A DNA stretch of 64,000 bases from Chamaecyparis obtusa (taxonomy: Eukaryota; Streptophyta; Pinopsida; Cupressales; Cupressaceae). Made by a program: the position numbers and the translations under genes. The stretch spans positions 848,429 through 912,428 of the forward strand of contig BSBK01003554.1 of the NCBI GenBank assembly GCA_027943335.1. Direction: 5' to 3'. This document shows positions 11,413 to 23,393 of this stretch, one piece after another (the stretch's first letter is position 1; each line of letters starts with the position of its first letter). The notes beneath the pieces are model-generated. The model had not been told where the DNA came from. It made no database searches and worked only from the letters and a program-made list of their open reading frames with translations.

Positions 11413-13081
11413 TGATGTGAGTGTTCCAAGGCTTTCTTGCACTACTATTAAGAGACCTAGCTTGTCTCTTCTAGGATCCTAGTCTCCTCTAGGTACTGAT
11501 TGGTTTAGGTGATTAACTAAGACTAATCTTAACTCTTCTCTAAGAGTTCTTATCCTTTGTGCTTAACCTTGAAAGACTAACACCCTAGATTTAGTACAAT
11601 TCTTCACACTCACTTAGAAAGCTCTAAGTGTCAATTCTTCACAAACTCCAATCTTCATTTTAGGGGTCTTCATCCTTGTGAAAACATTCATAACTTGGTC
11701 CATTTGATCCATTTTAGAAGGATCTTGAATCATATCCTTACCGGCTTTAATGCTTCATCATTTAGAGACCTTAAAATAGGCCTAATCCTTGTAGCCTTTT
11801 GCAGAGGCTTTTGTCCTTTCTTTCCAAAAGTATTCAAAAAACTTGCAAAACCAATTGGGGATTCAAATACCCTTTTGGCTCTTACTAAATATTCTACAAC
11901 ATTTAGGTCCTGGAAGCCTTTGTACACCACCTTCCTATAAAATAGGGCAAACATGGCTAATTGACCTACTTTCTAGGACTGACTGTATCCTGTTAGAAAT
12001 CTTACTCAAAACTCAATGTAAATGATTGGTATGAACCCAATCTTCATAGGATGTTTAGATATTATGAACACCTTCTTGAAAAATTATTGGAGTCATACTC
12101 TACCTTTCTACCCTACAAGAAATCTTCACTTCTTCACAACCTAGACCTCTAACTAGGTTTTGTCTACTCGCCTAGGGCCTAGCAAATAAAATATCTCTCC
12201 AAACTTTCATGCCTCCTAATCATAAAAATATATACACTAATGAATCCCCTAGAATTTCCATCTACCCTTAGGTGTTTCCCATGGCTAGATTTCATGGGGG
12301 AGCCATGAATGCTCAGACTGGTCAAAACAGTACCAGTGAGAACTCTAAAACAAAATCAATTTAACTGACGTAGTATATCTATTCTAAAAAACTTGATTCC
12401 TAAATGAAAATGTCTTCAAATATCCTAAATAAAACTATGAAATCACTAACTTAGCACTTTCAATCCATTAAATATGACTGCTATCACAAAAGTTCAGGAA
12501 AATCTTGGTAACAGTGTTGTAGAGGTCTATTATCAAACTCAAAACTATTATAATATATCATACACCTCAAGATTAGAGCCTTCATAAACATAAGATGCCA
12601 TTTCCTTCATTTTATGGCCTATTGGCCAATCCCCCACCTCCTATTTTCAAGGGGATCCAAGGATAACTGAGTTGCATGCAACATTTACAATAATTACAAA
12701 TGTTGTCATGACAACTTCTTTTCAACATTTGGCATCTTTCACTTATGCAGTCATCCTATTTCTTAGGACTAATAACCTCCAATATTTTGAGGATCCAAGA
12801 CCATTAATGACCCTATGGCATCTTTACAACATCATAATGTGTTTAGAACACATTTAAGACTCTAACCTCACATTAAGCTTCTAACACTAAGAAATTTAAT
12901 CAACAACTAACATTGGCTATTTGTGTGACCTTAGTCCTAGTGACTAAATCAATTAGACTACATTGAAAATGACCTTCTAAGGTCTTAAAACAAACTACTC
13001 TACTCTTCTTGACTTGGCTAGAGTCAAGTACAAGCCAAAACTTCTTAACCATGGAGGTAGCCTAGGTGTGCTCCTGCACCA
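11413..13081 (-). repeat. 5' LTR of C
   Basis: It has the same length as the 3' LTR at 5010-6678 and TG...CA ends on the minus strand. It abuts AGTAC at 13082-13086. Confidence 0.92.
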
Positions 13082-13360
13082 AGTACTTATCATGATAGTT
13101 ACAAACATGTAAAAATATGTAGAAGGAAGAAAAGATGAAGAACTAAGATATCTACATAAGTAAAAGATGGATATGATAGATAAGGATAAGGTAAACATTG
13201 GGTAACTTATTGATGAGTCTATGGCTTTATTTTTCTGACTTGAGCATGTTACATTAATCTATTGTGAAGAAGAGATTTGAATTGAACAAGTCAATGTGGT
13301 CGGTAATTGAAGACTTTTGTATACACCATGCTAGTGTTGTGTATACTGAGTGATAGTAAT
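13082..13360 (+). repeat. 5' LTR of D, segment 2 of 3
   Basis: It matches 25718-25996 of the D 3' LTR and begins with the second AGTAC copy. It ends at GTAAT (13356-13360), where element E begins. Confidence 0.9.
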
Positions 13361-14526
13361 TGTTAGGAATGAATGCAAAGTGTTTTGGAAATCATTTTGT
13401 AGCAGTTGTTATTGCATTCATGACTTGGATTGTCATTGATGTCAACACAGTGATATTCTGGATATTAACAGGAAAGAAGGTACAATTTTGTTTTGTGCAC
13501 ATGTTGTATTGCAGATTGGCTTTTTCACAGTTGATGGTATGTTCTTTGGTGTGTTATCAACCTATGGTTAAAAGCACAAAAAGAAATTCATTCATTTGTA
13601 AGAGTTATGAGCATTTTGGTGAAAGCAGTGTTTAGACAGTGTTTCTGTGTAGCAATGTTCAGAAATTGGAGGATATCTCTTAGCTGGGATGGAATCTGAT
13701 TTTGTGCAGTTAAAGGGATGTTGGAAACTCATTAATGATGATGTGGTTCATAGTGCAAACTTTGAGGACATGTTTGGAGAAAGTTACAGTAACTGGAAGC
13801 CGACAGTTTTATGTGAATTCTGTGTGTAGTGTGTAGAATTTATTATTTTGTAATTGAGGACTGACTCATTTGTAATTATTTGAGTTTGGTATATAAGAAG
13901 GAATTTTTTCCTTAATTTAATGTGTACTATGAAGATTGTGATGTGAATATATGCATGAAGTGAAGAAAAGAGCTAATTCAGTGATGAAGGAAGACTTGTG
14001 AGTACAGAGATCTGGAATTGTGATCTTGTGTAGCAGAGAGTAAAATTTTGGCATAGTGTGAAGGAGGTAATATATTTCATATTATTCTATTGAATAATTC
14101 TAAGATCTTTTGGACAGTGGGTTCAGAGATCTTTCCTTGAAGCTGTTTGGGCAGTGGGTCCTTCTGTGTTCCATAAACTCTTAACCGGGTTAGAATCTTT
14201 TAACAGGGATTCAAAATCTCCTAATAGGGATTCATATGTACTAAATGTATTTCATAAGACTCCTAACAGGGTCCATCCTCTAATAAGGAACTTTCATATT
14301 AGTGCATCATTTTGTGGGCATCATTCCCACCAGGGTTTACTCTTTTCAAGAGGTTCCCTAGTTAACATATCTTGTGTTATTGTGCAATTGTGTATGGTTA
14401 TCTTTCTATGGTTGATCAGTATATTGATTATATTGTTTAAAGCTATTGTATGGATAAATTATCTGATAACTAATTCAACCCCCCCCCCCCCCTCTCAGTT
14501 ATCTTGGGGATCTTTACTTTCTAACA
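13361..14526 (+). repeat. 5' LTR of E
   Basis: Starts TGTTAGGAATGAATGC and ends ATCTTTACTTTCTAACA, followed directly by the primer-binding site. A C-run of about 13 lies near 14480. Confidence 0.93.
13890..13897 (+). promoter_or_regulatory. TATA box in the E LTR
   Basis: TATATAAG, repeated at 19571-19578 in the 3' LTR. It lies about 530 bp into the LTR, a normal place for the U3 promoter. Confidence 0.6.
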
Positions 14527-14528
14527 AT

Positions 14529-14540
14529 TGGTATCAAAGC
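14529..14540 (+). other. Primer-binding site of E
   Basis: TGGTATCAAAGC, two bases after the LTR end, is one base off the canonical initiator-Met tRNA complement TGGTATCAGAGC. Confidence 0.85.
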
Positions 14541-14582
14541 AGCAGGTCCTTGAAAGAAAAGTTTAACAACTTAAGGAGATCC

Positions 14583-15880
14583 ATGGTGAATTTCAGAAAA
14601 GAAAGCCCTAAGTTTGATGGAGTAAATTTTGACAACTGGAAAGAAAAGATGAGACACATCTATTGTGTTTAGGACCTAGTTATTGGTTGATTACAAAGAA
14701 TGAGAAGACTATCATTGAGGAAGACAATCTAGAGGCAAGAACTAAAGATGAACTAGATCTATTCATGTGTAACATACTTGCAAGAGAAGCACTTTTGTCA
14801 ACACTACTGGAGAATGAATATAGTCAGGTAAGATGTTTGAAAACATCTCATGCAATTTGGAAAGCTTTACATTCTACTTTTGAAGGTGATGAACATGCAA
14901 AGAAGGCTAGATTACATAATTGGATTTGTGCATTTGAAGATATTAGAATGATGGAAGATGAATCTATTAGAAGCTATATTGGTAGGATGTCTAAGATTGT
15001 GATAGGAATAAAGTCTTGTGGAGGTGATAAGATAGAGAATGAAGTGATATGGAAAATTCTAAGAACTTTGACACCAGTATTCAAGCAGACAACACAGATG
15101 ATTGAACAAGTGATACCTTGTACATCAAACTTTTCAAGAGAGACTCTTCTTGGAAGATTAGAAACAACAGAGATGAACTTGAGATTATTAGGAGAGCTAC
15201 CTAGAATGGAAACAACATTCAGTGCTCTTAGCATCAGACCTACAAGAAGTACTAGTGTGAATGGAGATTATGCCAGCAGTAGCAGATCTGAGGAAGATAA
15301 GAAGATTGAAGAAGGTATTGCACTACTTGTAAAAAGAGAACCAGATGGTAAGAACATCTTTAAATGTTGGATTTGTCAAGAATATGGTCATTTTGCATCT
15401 AAATATCCTAAAAGAGTCAAGAAGTATAGAAGCAACTTTAAACCTAGGAGATCTAAAGAATGTTATTATGCAAATGATGAAGATTTTGAAGCAGGAATTG
15501 AAAAATATTTAAGTGACAATGATAATGATAACTTTGAGGAAATAGGATTTGTAGCAATTAAAGAAGAAAGTTCTAAATCTGTTAAAAGGGAAGAAAGAGC
15601 ATTAGTTTCACAAGTTGAAAAGAAATCTGATTGGATTATAGATAGTGGTTGTTCACATCATATGACTGGAGATAAAAGAAATTTTGTTAAGTTAGATAAT
15701 TATGATGGAGGAATTGTTAGGGTTGGTAACAATGCACCTTGTTTGATTAAGGGTATAGGATCTATTACTCTTGATGGAAAGACTAACACTGATGATGTTT
15801 ACTTTGTTGATGGATTAAGACATAATGTACTAAGTGTTGGACAATTAGCTGATAAAGGGTTATCAAGTTTGGTTTTCTGA
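14583..15880 (+). pseudogene. E gag and protease
   Basis: The start is taken as ATG 14583 (MVNFRKESPKFDGVNFDNWK), the usual copia gag opening 'F-D-G-x-N-F-x-x-W'. A frameshift near 14665 moves the frame on to GPSYWLITKNEK, and the gag core (LLSTLLENEYSQV, AIWKALHSTFEGDEHAKKARL) follows. The zinc knuckle reads CWICQEYGHFASKYPK; its last Cys is Tyr, so zinc binding is probably lost. The protease site WIIDSGCSHHMTG is intact. The frame stops at 15880 in the protease C-terminus. Confidence 0.88.
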
Positions 15881-16860
15881 GAAAACTTGTGTGATAAAAG
15901 ATAAAGATGGAAATTTGATTGGAAAAGGATCCAGAACCAGAGATAATGTATTTTAGTTGAATCCTACTGAGATGACATGTTTGATAACTAGGATTGCTGA
16001 CAGTTGGTTATGGCATAAAAGGTTTTGTCATATAAACTTTGATAATATTGTCAAGGTGAGCACTACACTTGCGGTAAGAGATTTACCTAGAATTATGAAA
16101 CCTACTAACATGATTTGCAAAGAATGTATGATGGCAAAGTAGAAAAGGAGTTCATTTCCCAATAAGAAGTTCACATCAGCAGAGAAGTTGGAGATTGTTC
16201 ATACAGACTTGAGTGGTCCTACTAGGACTAGAGGATTCCATGGTGAAAGGTATTTTATGATTCTTGTTGATGATTTTACAAGAATGATGTGGATTGCATT
16301 TTTGAAAAAAAAATCTGAAGCATTTGATAAGTTTAAGATCATGAAAAGAAAAATTGAGAATGAATCTGGGATGAAGATTAAGTGTCTAAGATCTGATAGA
16401 GGTGGTGAATTTACATCTAGAGAGTTTAACACTTTTTGTGAAATTAATAGTATTGCAGAAAGAAGAAACAGGTCAATAACTGAAGCAGCAAGAGCTATGT
16501 TGTTTGAAAATGATTTGGCTAAAATTTTTTGGAGAGAAGTAGTGAACACAGTAGTATACACTATGAACAGAGTACAAATCAGAGTAGATACAAACAAGAC
16601 ACCTTATGAATTATGGTTTGGACATACACCCTCAGTTAAGTATTTTAGAATTTTTGGAAGTAAATGTTATATAAAGAGAGATGATGATATAGGAAAGTTT
16701 GATCCTAGAAGTGATGAAGGAATAGTTCTTGGATATTATTTAAAAAGAAAAGCATATAGATGTTATAACAAAAGAACTAAGACTATTGTTGAAAGTGCAA
16801 ATCTAAAAGTTGATGAGAAGTTTAAAATTCAGGAAAGAATGCTTGATTATGAATCTGATG
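15881..16860 (+). pseudogene. E integrase
   Basis: The pre-integrase zinc finger shows LWHKRFCHINFDN and MICKECMMAK, then a TAG at 16141. The core has Asp in VHTDLSGP, Asp in [11 protein letters not shown] and Glu in [16 protein letters not shown]. Only about 20 residues separate the second Asp from the Glu instead of 35. The segment that normally holds 'PRTPQQNG' is missing, an in-frame loss of about 45 bp. Integrase would not be functional. The C-terminal [15 protein letters not shown] block is present. Confidence 0.87.
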
Positions 16861-18190
16861 GAGAAGCACAACCTCAACCTAACATTGAAAATGTAGAATT
16901 ATTTTTTGAAACTAAGAGTGATTTGCTGAATGAAAGTCATACTGAAGAAGACAAAGAAGAAAATAGAGAAGAAAATAGAGAAGAAAATAGAGAAGAAAGC
17001 AGAGAAGAATCTACAATCGGAACAAGATCAGTAACTATGACACCTAATAGGTATACTTCAAGACATCACCCTATTGAGCAAGTTATTGGAAGTTTAGATA
17101 GAGGAGTTTTGACTTGGAATAAGGTACATTTATGTTTGATTTCTCAAATTGAACCTAAGACTACTAATGAAGCTTGTGAAGATGAACATTGGATCAATGC
17201 TATGAAAGAAGAACTAGAGCAGATTGAAAAAAACAAGACATGGGAATTGGTCCCTAGACCTGAAGACAAGAATGTGATTGGAACAAAGTGGGTATTCAGA
17301 AACAAGATGAATGAACAAGGAGAAGTGATAAGAAACAAAGAAAGATTGGTATGTAAAGGATATTCAAAACAAGAAGGAATTGACTATGAAGAAACTTTTG
17401 CACCTGTGGCCAGACTTGAAGCAATGAGAATGTTTCTAGCATATGCAACTTACAAGAAATTCAGAGTGTATCAGATGGATGTGAAGTCAGCATTTTTGAA
17501 TGGTGAATTGGAAGAAGAAGTCTACATTGAGCAGCTTGAAGGTTTTCCTTTGACACGAGAAGGAGATATGGTATGTAATTTAAAGAAAGCTTTATATGGA
17601 TTAAAACAAGCACCTAGAACCTGGTATGCAAGATTGGATAAGTATTTATTGAAATTAGGATTTATAAAAGGAACAACAGATAGTAACTTATACACAAAAG
17701 AAATTGAGAATGGTTTGTTGGTTATAGTTATATTTGTTGATGATATTATCTTTGCAGGAGAAGATGAAGCTAGTGACAAATTTGCAGATGAAATGAAGAC
17801 TGAATTTGAGATGAGCATGATTGGAGAAATGAAATATTTTTTGGGATTACAGATAACACAAAGCAAGGAAGGTATATTTTTAAGTCAAAATAAGTATTTA
17901 AATGAATTATTGAAAAGATTTGGAATGGAAGATTCTAAACCTGTTGGAACACCTATGGTAACCAGACATAAGTTATCTAGCAAAGATGAGACACCAGCAG
18001 TTGAGCAGAAAAAGTACAAATCTATGATTGGAGGATTGCAGTACTTGACACATACAAGACTTGATATAGCACATTTAGTGGAGATTGTAGCAAGATTTCA
18101 AGCAGAACCTAGAGAATCACATTATACAACAGTAAAGAGGATACTGAGATATTTGAAAGGAACACTGGATTATGGATTATGGTATGAGAA
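16861..18190 (+). pseudogene. E reverse transcriptase
   Basis: A variable acidic linker with [17 protein letters not shown] repeats (about 16960-17015) precedes RT. The RT motifs are [61 protein letters not shown] and FVDDIIFAG (catalytic DD intact, about 17733-17744). It continues into YLGLQI-like and KPVGTPM blocks. The stretch 16188-18233 has no stop, so RT itself may be intact. Confidence 0.9.
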
Positions 18191-18689
18191 TTTTGATGAT
18201 TTTACTTTATGTGCCTATACTGATGCAGATTAGGGAGGCAACTTTGATGACAAGAAAAGCACTAGTGGTGGAGCCTTTTTTCTTGGAGGCAAATTGGTCT
18301 CTTGGCTAAGTAAGAAGCAGAATTGTACTTCACAAAGCACAACAGAAGCAGAATATGTTGCAGCAGCAAATAATTGTAATCAGATTATTTGGATGAAGCA
18401 GATGTTGAAAGATATTGGAATAAAGTTTGATGAGCCTATTATTATACATTATGATAACACCAGTATAGTGAGTATGTCAAAAAATCTTGTTTTACATTCT
18501 AAGACTAAACATATTGAGATCAAGTATCGTGTTGTAAGAGAGAAAGTTGCATAAAAAGAAGTAAGATTGGAGTACATAAGTACAAAGGAGCAGATAGCAG
18601 ATATATTTACAAAGCTTTTACCTAAGGATACATTTGTGTATCTAAGGGGTATGCTTGGGGTTATGCCCCAACCTATTTTTGAGAATTGA
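18191..18689 (+). pseudogene. E RNase H
   Basis: The Ty1-type RNase H shows AYTDAD then TAG at 18232 where Trp is usual (DADWGG), STTEAEYVAAANNC with the catalytic Glu, and IHYDNTSIVSMSKN with the next Asp. A TAA at 18552 interrupts KVA-KEVRLEYI. The end is DIFTKLLPKDTFVYLRGMLGV and a stop at 18689. Confidence 0.87.
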
Positions 18690-19043
18690 TGTAGATGATT
18701 GCATTCGTCCAGTGGTATATGAGCCCTATCTTTCTTCTGGATTGGATGTTGGAACCTCCTCTATGGGGGAGTTTATGAGCTGAGTCATGAGGACTCTTGT
18801 TATTTTATTTTTCTGAAAAGTGTCTTTTGACATTAAGTTGTTGTTGACTCAGTGATAGAATTTCTATCATTGATGTCAATGGGGGAGAGATATACATGAA
18901 AAACATTGTGGATTGTATGAGAGAGCTGAATAGGAAAATGAAGCAAGATTTGATTTGATATTTTGCAGTGATGTTGCAGTATTGGATTTTTGGAACATTG
19001 GATGTTTTTCATCTATGTTTCCATCAATGCCAATGGGGGAGAT
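18690..19043 (+). other. E 3' untranslated region and polypurine tract
   Basis: I see no gene here. AATGGGGGAGAT at 19032-19043 is the polypurine tract abutting the LTR. A second purine stretch, AATGGGGGAGAG, occurs near 18877-18888 after a similar CATTGATGTCAATG context and may be a central or duplicated tract. Confidence 0.75.
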
Positions 19044-20203
19044 TGTTAGGAATGAATGCAAAGTGTTTTGGCAGTCATTCTGTAGCAGTTGTTGTTGCAT
19101 TCATGACTTGGATTGTCATTGATGTCAACACAGTGATATTCTAGATATTAGCAGGAAAGTAGGTACAATTTTGTTTTGCACACATGTTGTATTGCAGATT
19201 GGCTTTTGTGAAATTAATGGTATGTTCTTTGGTGTGTTATTAACCTATGGTTAACAGCACAAAAAGAAATTCATTCATTTGTAAGAGTTATGAGCATTTT
19301 GGTGAAAGCAGTGTTTAGACAGTGTTTCTATGTAGCGATGTTCAGAAATCAGAGGATATCTCTTAGCTAGGATGGAATCTAATTTTGTGTAGTTAAAGGG
19401 ATGTTGGAGACTCATTAATGATGATGTGGTTCATAGTGCAAACTTTGAGGACATGTTTGGAGAAAGTTACAGTAACTGGAAGCTGACAGTTTTATGTGAA
19501 TTCTGTGTAGCGTGTAGAATTTATTATTTTGTAATTGAGGACTGACTCATTTGTAATTATTTGAGTTTGGTATATAAGAAGGAATTTTTTCCTTATTGTA
19601 ATGTGTACTATGAATATTATGATGTGAATATATGCATGAAGTGAAGAAAAGAGCTAATTCAGCGATGAAGGAAGACTTGTGAGTACAGAGATCTGGAATT
19701 GTGATCTTGTGTAGCAGAGAGTACAGTTTTGGCATAGTGTGAAGGAGGTAATATATTTCATATTATTCTATTGAATAAATCTAAGATCTTTTGGGCAGTG
19801 GGTTCAGAGATCTTGCCTTGAAGCTGTTTGGGCAATGGGTCCTTCTGTCTTCCATAAACTCTTAACCGGGTTAGAATCTTTTAACAGGGATTCAAAATCT
19901 CCTAACAGGGATTCATATGTACTAAATGTATTTCATAAGACTCCTAATAGGGTTCATCCTCTGACAAGGATATTTCATATTAGTGTATCATTTTGTGGGC
20001 ATCATTCTCACTGGGGTTTACTCTTTTCAAGAGGTTCCCTAGTTAACATATCTTGTGTTATTGTGAAATTGTGTATGGTTATCTTTCTATGGTTGATCAG
20101 TACATTGATTATATTGTTTAAAGCTATTGAATGGATAAATTATCTGATAAATGATTCACTCCCTCCCCCTCTTAGTTATCTTGGGGATCTTTACTTTCTA
20201 ACA
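19044..20203 (+). repeat. 3' LTR of E
   Basis: It pairs with 13361-14526. The imperfect match, roughly 4% by eye with small indels, dates E as older than B. Confidence 0.93.
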
Positions 20204-20207
20204 ATAA

Positions 20208-20527
20208 TGTTCAGGGCTCCCCTCAGGATTCATGACAAGGGCTTAATCGCCTCCTGTGTACTATAAATTGAGTGGTAGTATCGGGCATTGACAGATTGAT
20301 CTTTTGGTGCAATGGAAACCCCACTCTAAAAAGTGGTATCAGAGCTTGGTCATAGGTTTGAATCCTTAGACCCTCGGGTAATGCTGAGGGGGAGATTGTT
20401 GGCAAAATGTAGCACTCCCCTCAGGATTCATGACAAGGGCTTAACTGCCTCCTGTGTACTATAAATTGAGTGGTTGTATCGAGCATTGACAGATCAGTCT
20501 TTTGGTGTAACGGAAACTCCACTCTAA
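20208..20527 (+). mobile_element. TRIM/SMART-like miniature LTR element (320 bp)
   Basis: Two short LTRs (20208-20329 and 20397-20527) flank only about 67 bp. These hold an exact initiator-Met primer-binding site, TGGTATCAGAGC (20334-20345), and a polypurine tract, GCTGAGGGGGAGAT (20383-20396), abutting the second LTR. There is no coding capacity. TAGTAA flanks the element: it ends the left D segment (then E) and follows 20527. D's 3' LTR lacks it. The first LTR starts TGTTCAGGG and the second TGTTGGCAAAATG; the first lacks about 9 bp. Confidence 0.85.
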
Positions 20528-21629
20528 TAGTAATAACCAAGTTAGTTATCACCAACTCATTTCAGTATTAACCAAGTATGGATGAATACATTAAATGATA
20601 AGAACAACCGATTGAAATTGATGAGCTGGAAGTTGTTATGATTTCAAGGTTAAGGATGAAGTTAGTTATGAGATCCATAGCTAACATAATTCAGAGATGA
20701 TCTAAATGATGAGATTGAAATGTGTTAAGGACACATCTATCGAGGAAGGTTTAAGCAAAAAAATGGACAAATGAGATTATGAGGCAAAATCGAATGGCTG
20801 ATATGAAAATGGTTTACTTGTCTATTTAAGAGATATGAGTTTCATTGTTGAAACATGCCAAACAAAAGGAGACTATAGAGATTTCACATGAAGATTGTAT
20901 TCATGCATTCCTAATCCAACTAGTTATAGAAAGAACCGAGATGCAAACATTATTGAGCATGAGAGAACTATTTACCAAGTGAAGTAAGTTGAGAAATATT
21001 GACGAAGTGAATTGATTAATGATCAGAGGATTTTATGAGCATAGCATAGATCTGAATATTTGCAATTGAGTTGTATTTGACTCAGATCACAACTGTATCA
21101 ATTTAACCATTGATTCAAAAAATATCTTAAACAAGTGGACTTAACAGTCTTATTGTACAATCCTATGACATTCACTGAGTGGAAAATGTTATATTGTTGA
21201 CCCCATAGTGAATTCTAGTCAAAAGTTAACTATTAGTGATAAATCCTCTAACCAAGTCAGACCTAATAGTGTGCATTGTAACCTTTAACAGGGTTGGCTC
21301 CTAACCGAGCTCACTTCAGAAGAGTGAATTATTTTGGGTTACCGGTCCCAAGTGCTTTTTCCCTTAGCAAGATTTCCAAGTTAAATAATTGTGTTATGTG
21401 TTATTTTTTATGATTTTTTTTCTATCATACTTTACATACTGCATAGTTGATTTAATAAGTAATCACAGTTTGGATATACTAGTATTCAGTAAAGTGAACA
21501 GACAGATTGATATTTTATGTTACCGAGTTGCATAAATTGTTGAAATTGTTTTGTAAGGTACATATAGGAGTTTGGGACTATAGGATAAATGATTTAACTA
21601 ATTCACCCCCCCTCTTAGTTATTCTAACA
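20528..21629 (+). repeat. 5' LTR of D, segment 3 of 3
   Basis: It matches 25991-26947 of the 3' LTR and ends TTAGTTATTCTAACA. It holds about 150 bp (around 21150-21290) that the 3' LTR lacks. Confidence 0.9.
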
Positions 21630-21631
21630 AT

Positions 21632-21643
21632 TGGTATCAGATC
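21632..21643 (+). other. Primer-binding site of D
   Basis: TGGTATCAGATC, two bases after the LTR end, is one base off the initiator-Met complement. Confidence 0.85.
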
Positions 21644-21695
21644 TTATTGATTGCTTGGAGGAAAGTTTTAAGGACTTGAGCAAAAAGATCACAAG

Positions 21696-22553
21696 ATGTA
21701 TAAGAGGAAAGTGCTTAAGCTGAACAAAGACAACTTCTCCACATGGAAAAGTAGGATGATTCTCCACATATCCAGAATTGGAGAATCTTCTATACATCTA
21801 CTAGACAATGGCTACTTACAAATGAATGTTGGACCTTTCACTCTTGATTAGTTAAGAGACATACATGAACATAATATTACTATTATAGAGATTGTTGTTG
21901 CTCTATCTGATGTTGAGTTTGAAGATGTTAAGGATTGCACTATAGAGAACCAAATGTGGGATAAAATTTCTCTAGTTTATTGTGGTGATGTGAATGTAAT
22001 GAGAGCCAAAGCTGAAAGATTGAGAGGAAGATTTGATGATATGAAGATGAAGAAAGGTGAGAACATCACACAATACTCAAACAGAATCAAAGAGGCAGTC
22101 AATGCTATCTAAGGAGTAGAAGGTACTATTTCTGAAGATACTGTGGTAAGTAAGATATTGAAAACCTTGTTGCCTATCTATGCAATCAAAATATATGCTA
22201 TCCATGAAATGATGTCTGCACCTAATAACACTCTTACTCTTGATAGTATGATTGGAAATTTAACCACTTTTGGGCTGAATAATTATGAAAATGGTTTTGT
22301 ACTGAGTGTTGAGTCTACTTTTATGTCATCTCTTAAGATTGGTAAATCTAGCAGTAAGCATAATATAAAGAATGAAAGTGACAGTGATATTGAAGATGAG
22401 CTTGATGAGCTTGAAGAACTTATGGCTCAGAGACTTCAAAAAGGTAAAGGAAGATATAAGGGAAATTTACCTTTAGCTTGTTTTAATTGTAAAGAGATTG
22501 GCCATATTGCTGCTAGATGTCCTAACAAGAAAGAGGAAGATAAAGACAATGAC
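21696..22553 (+). pseudogene. D gag
   Basis: It starts MYKRKVLKLNKDNFSTWKSR at ATG 21696, the copia gag opening. Stops occur at 21849 and 22110 in the same frame. The core includes IENQMWDKISLVYCGD and a basic RLRGRFDDMKM block. The zinc knuckle CFNCKEIGHIAARCPNK is intact (CX2CX4HX4C). The frame is lost just after the knuckle and pol continues in the next frame from 22498. Confidence 0.85.
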
Positions 22554-23393
22554 TAAACTGGTGATGGAAAGGTTGGTAGAAGGAATAATAGAGGAAATCG
22601 ACACTACAACAAAAGATGACACTGATGATGAAATTGAAGTGGTATTTGTTGCAATGAAAGATGATTCAAACAAAGAGGAAAGGTATGTAGAAACAACCCT
22701 TATTTCTAAATTTAGTAAGAATGATACTTGGATCATTGATAGTGGCTATACACATCACATGACTAGTAATGAAGATAAATTTGAACATCTTGAGCACTAT
22801 AATGGAGGATCAATGAATATGGGAAATGATACACCTTGTCAAGTGAAAGGAAAAGGTTCTATCTTATTGAATGATAGAATTAGATGTGATAATGCATATT
22901 GGGTAAAAGGACTTAACTACAATTTGTTGAGTTTAGCACAACTAAATAACTCAGGTCATCGAGTTGCATTTGAAAGCAAGAAGGTGATAATCTATGATGA
23001 AAATGGAAATCTTGTTGGTACTGGAGGACAATCAAAAGGTAATTTATTCTATCTTGATAATGTTGAAACTTCTCAAGTTTACTGGTGAAGAATGAAGATG
23101 TATGGTTATGGCATAAGAGGCTATGTCATGTGAACTTTGATAACATGATTAAGATCAATAGAAAGAGAAAATTTAGAGGATTATCGAGTCTCACCAAACC
23201 TGATCATGTTATGTGCAATCAATGTCAGAAAGGAATGATGACTAGATCTAGTTTTAAAAGTAAAGAATATTCATTTAAAGGTATTTTGGAGTTGGTACAT
23301 ACTGACTTATGTGGTGCTATGAGAACTCTTGAACCTACTATGGTGACAAATATTTTATTTTATTTGTTGATGACTACTCTAGGATGATGACAA
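22554..23393 (+). pseudogene. D protease and integrase N-terminus
   Basis: The protease site is TWIIDSGYTHHMTSN with DSG intact, ending in LNYNLLSLAQLNNSGH. A TGA at 23086 and a frame change follow. The pre-integrase finger is VWLWHKRLCHVNFDN ... VMCNQCQKG, and the first catalytic Asp lies in LELVHTDLCGAM. The frame breaks near 23340. Confidence 0.83.

Larger units (their letters stand above)
5010..13081 (-). mobile_element. Ty3 chromovirus element C
   Basis: Two LTRs of the same length (1669 bp) flank a minus-strand gag-pol, with target duplications AGTAC at 5005-5009 and 13082-13086. On the minus strand the LTR reads TGGTGCAGGAG to CACTCACATCA. The order gag, protease, RT, RNase H, integrase and a terminal chromodomain-like block places it with the chromoviruses. 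The gene carries stops and changed catalytic residues. The D 3' LTR preserves the empty site. Confidence 0.93.
13361..20203 (+). mobile_element. Ty1/copia element E
   Basis: LTRs at 13361-14526 and 19044-20203 (TGTTAGGAATG to TTTCTAACA) flank a copia gag-pol in the order gag, PR, INT, RT, RNase H. The target duplication is GTAAT (13356-13360) with ATAAT (20204-20208), one mismatch. The LTRs are about 96% alike by eye. The gene has few stops and is the best preserved copia here. It sits exactly at the 5' edge of the TRIM. Confidence 0.93.

Noticed and set aside
14154..14582. N-terminal extension of E gag
   Set aside because: It is LTR and primer-binding-site sequence read through by chance; copia gag homology starts at 14583.
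20334..20345. Possible tRNA gene fragment
   Set aside because: The 12 bases complement the initiator-Met tRNA end and sit next to an LTR, so this is a primer-binding site; no tRNA cloverleaf surrounds it.
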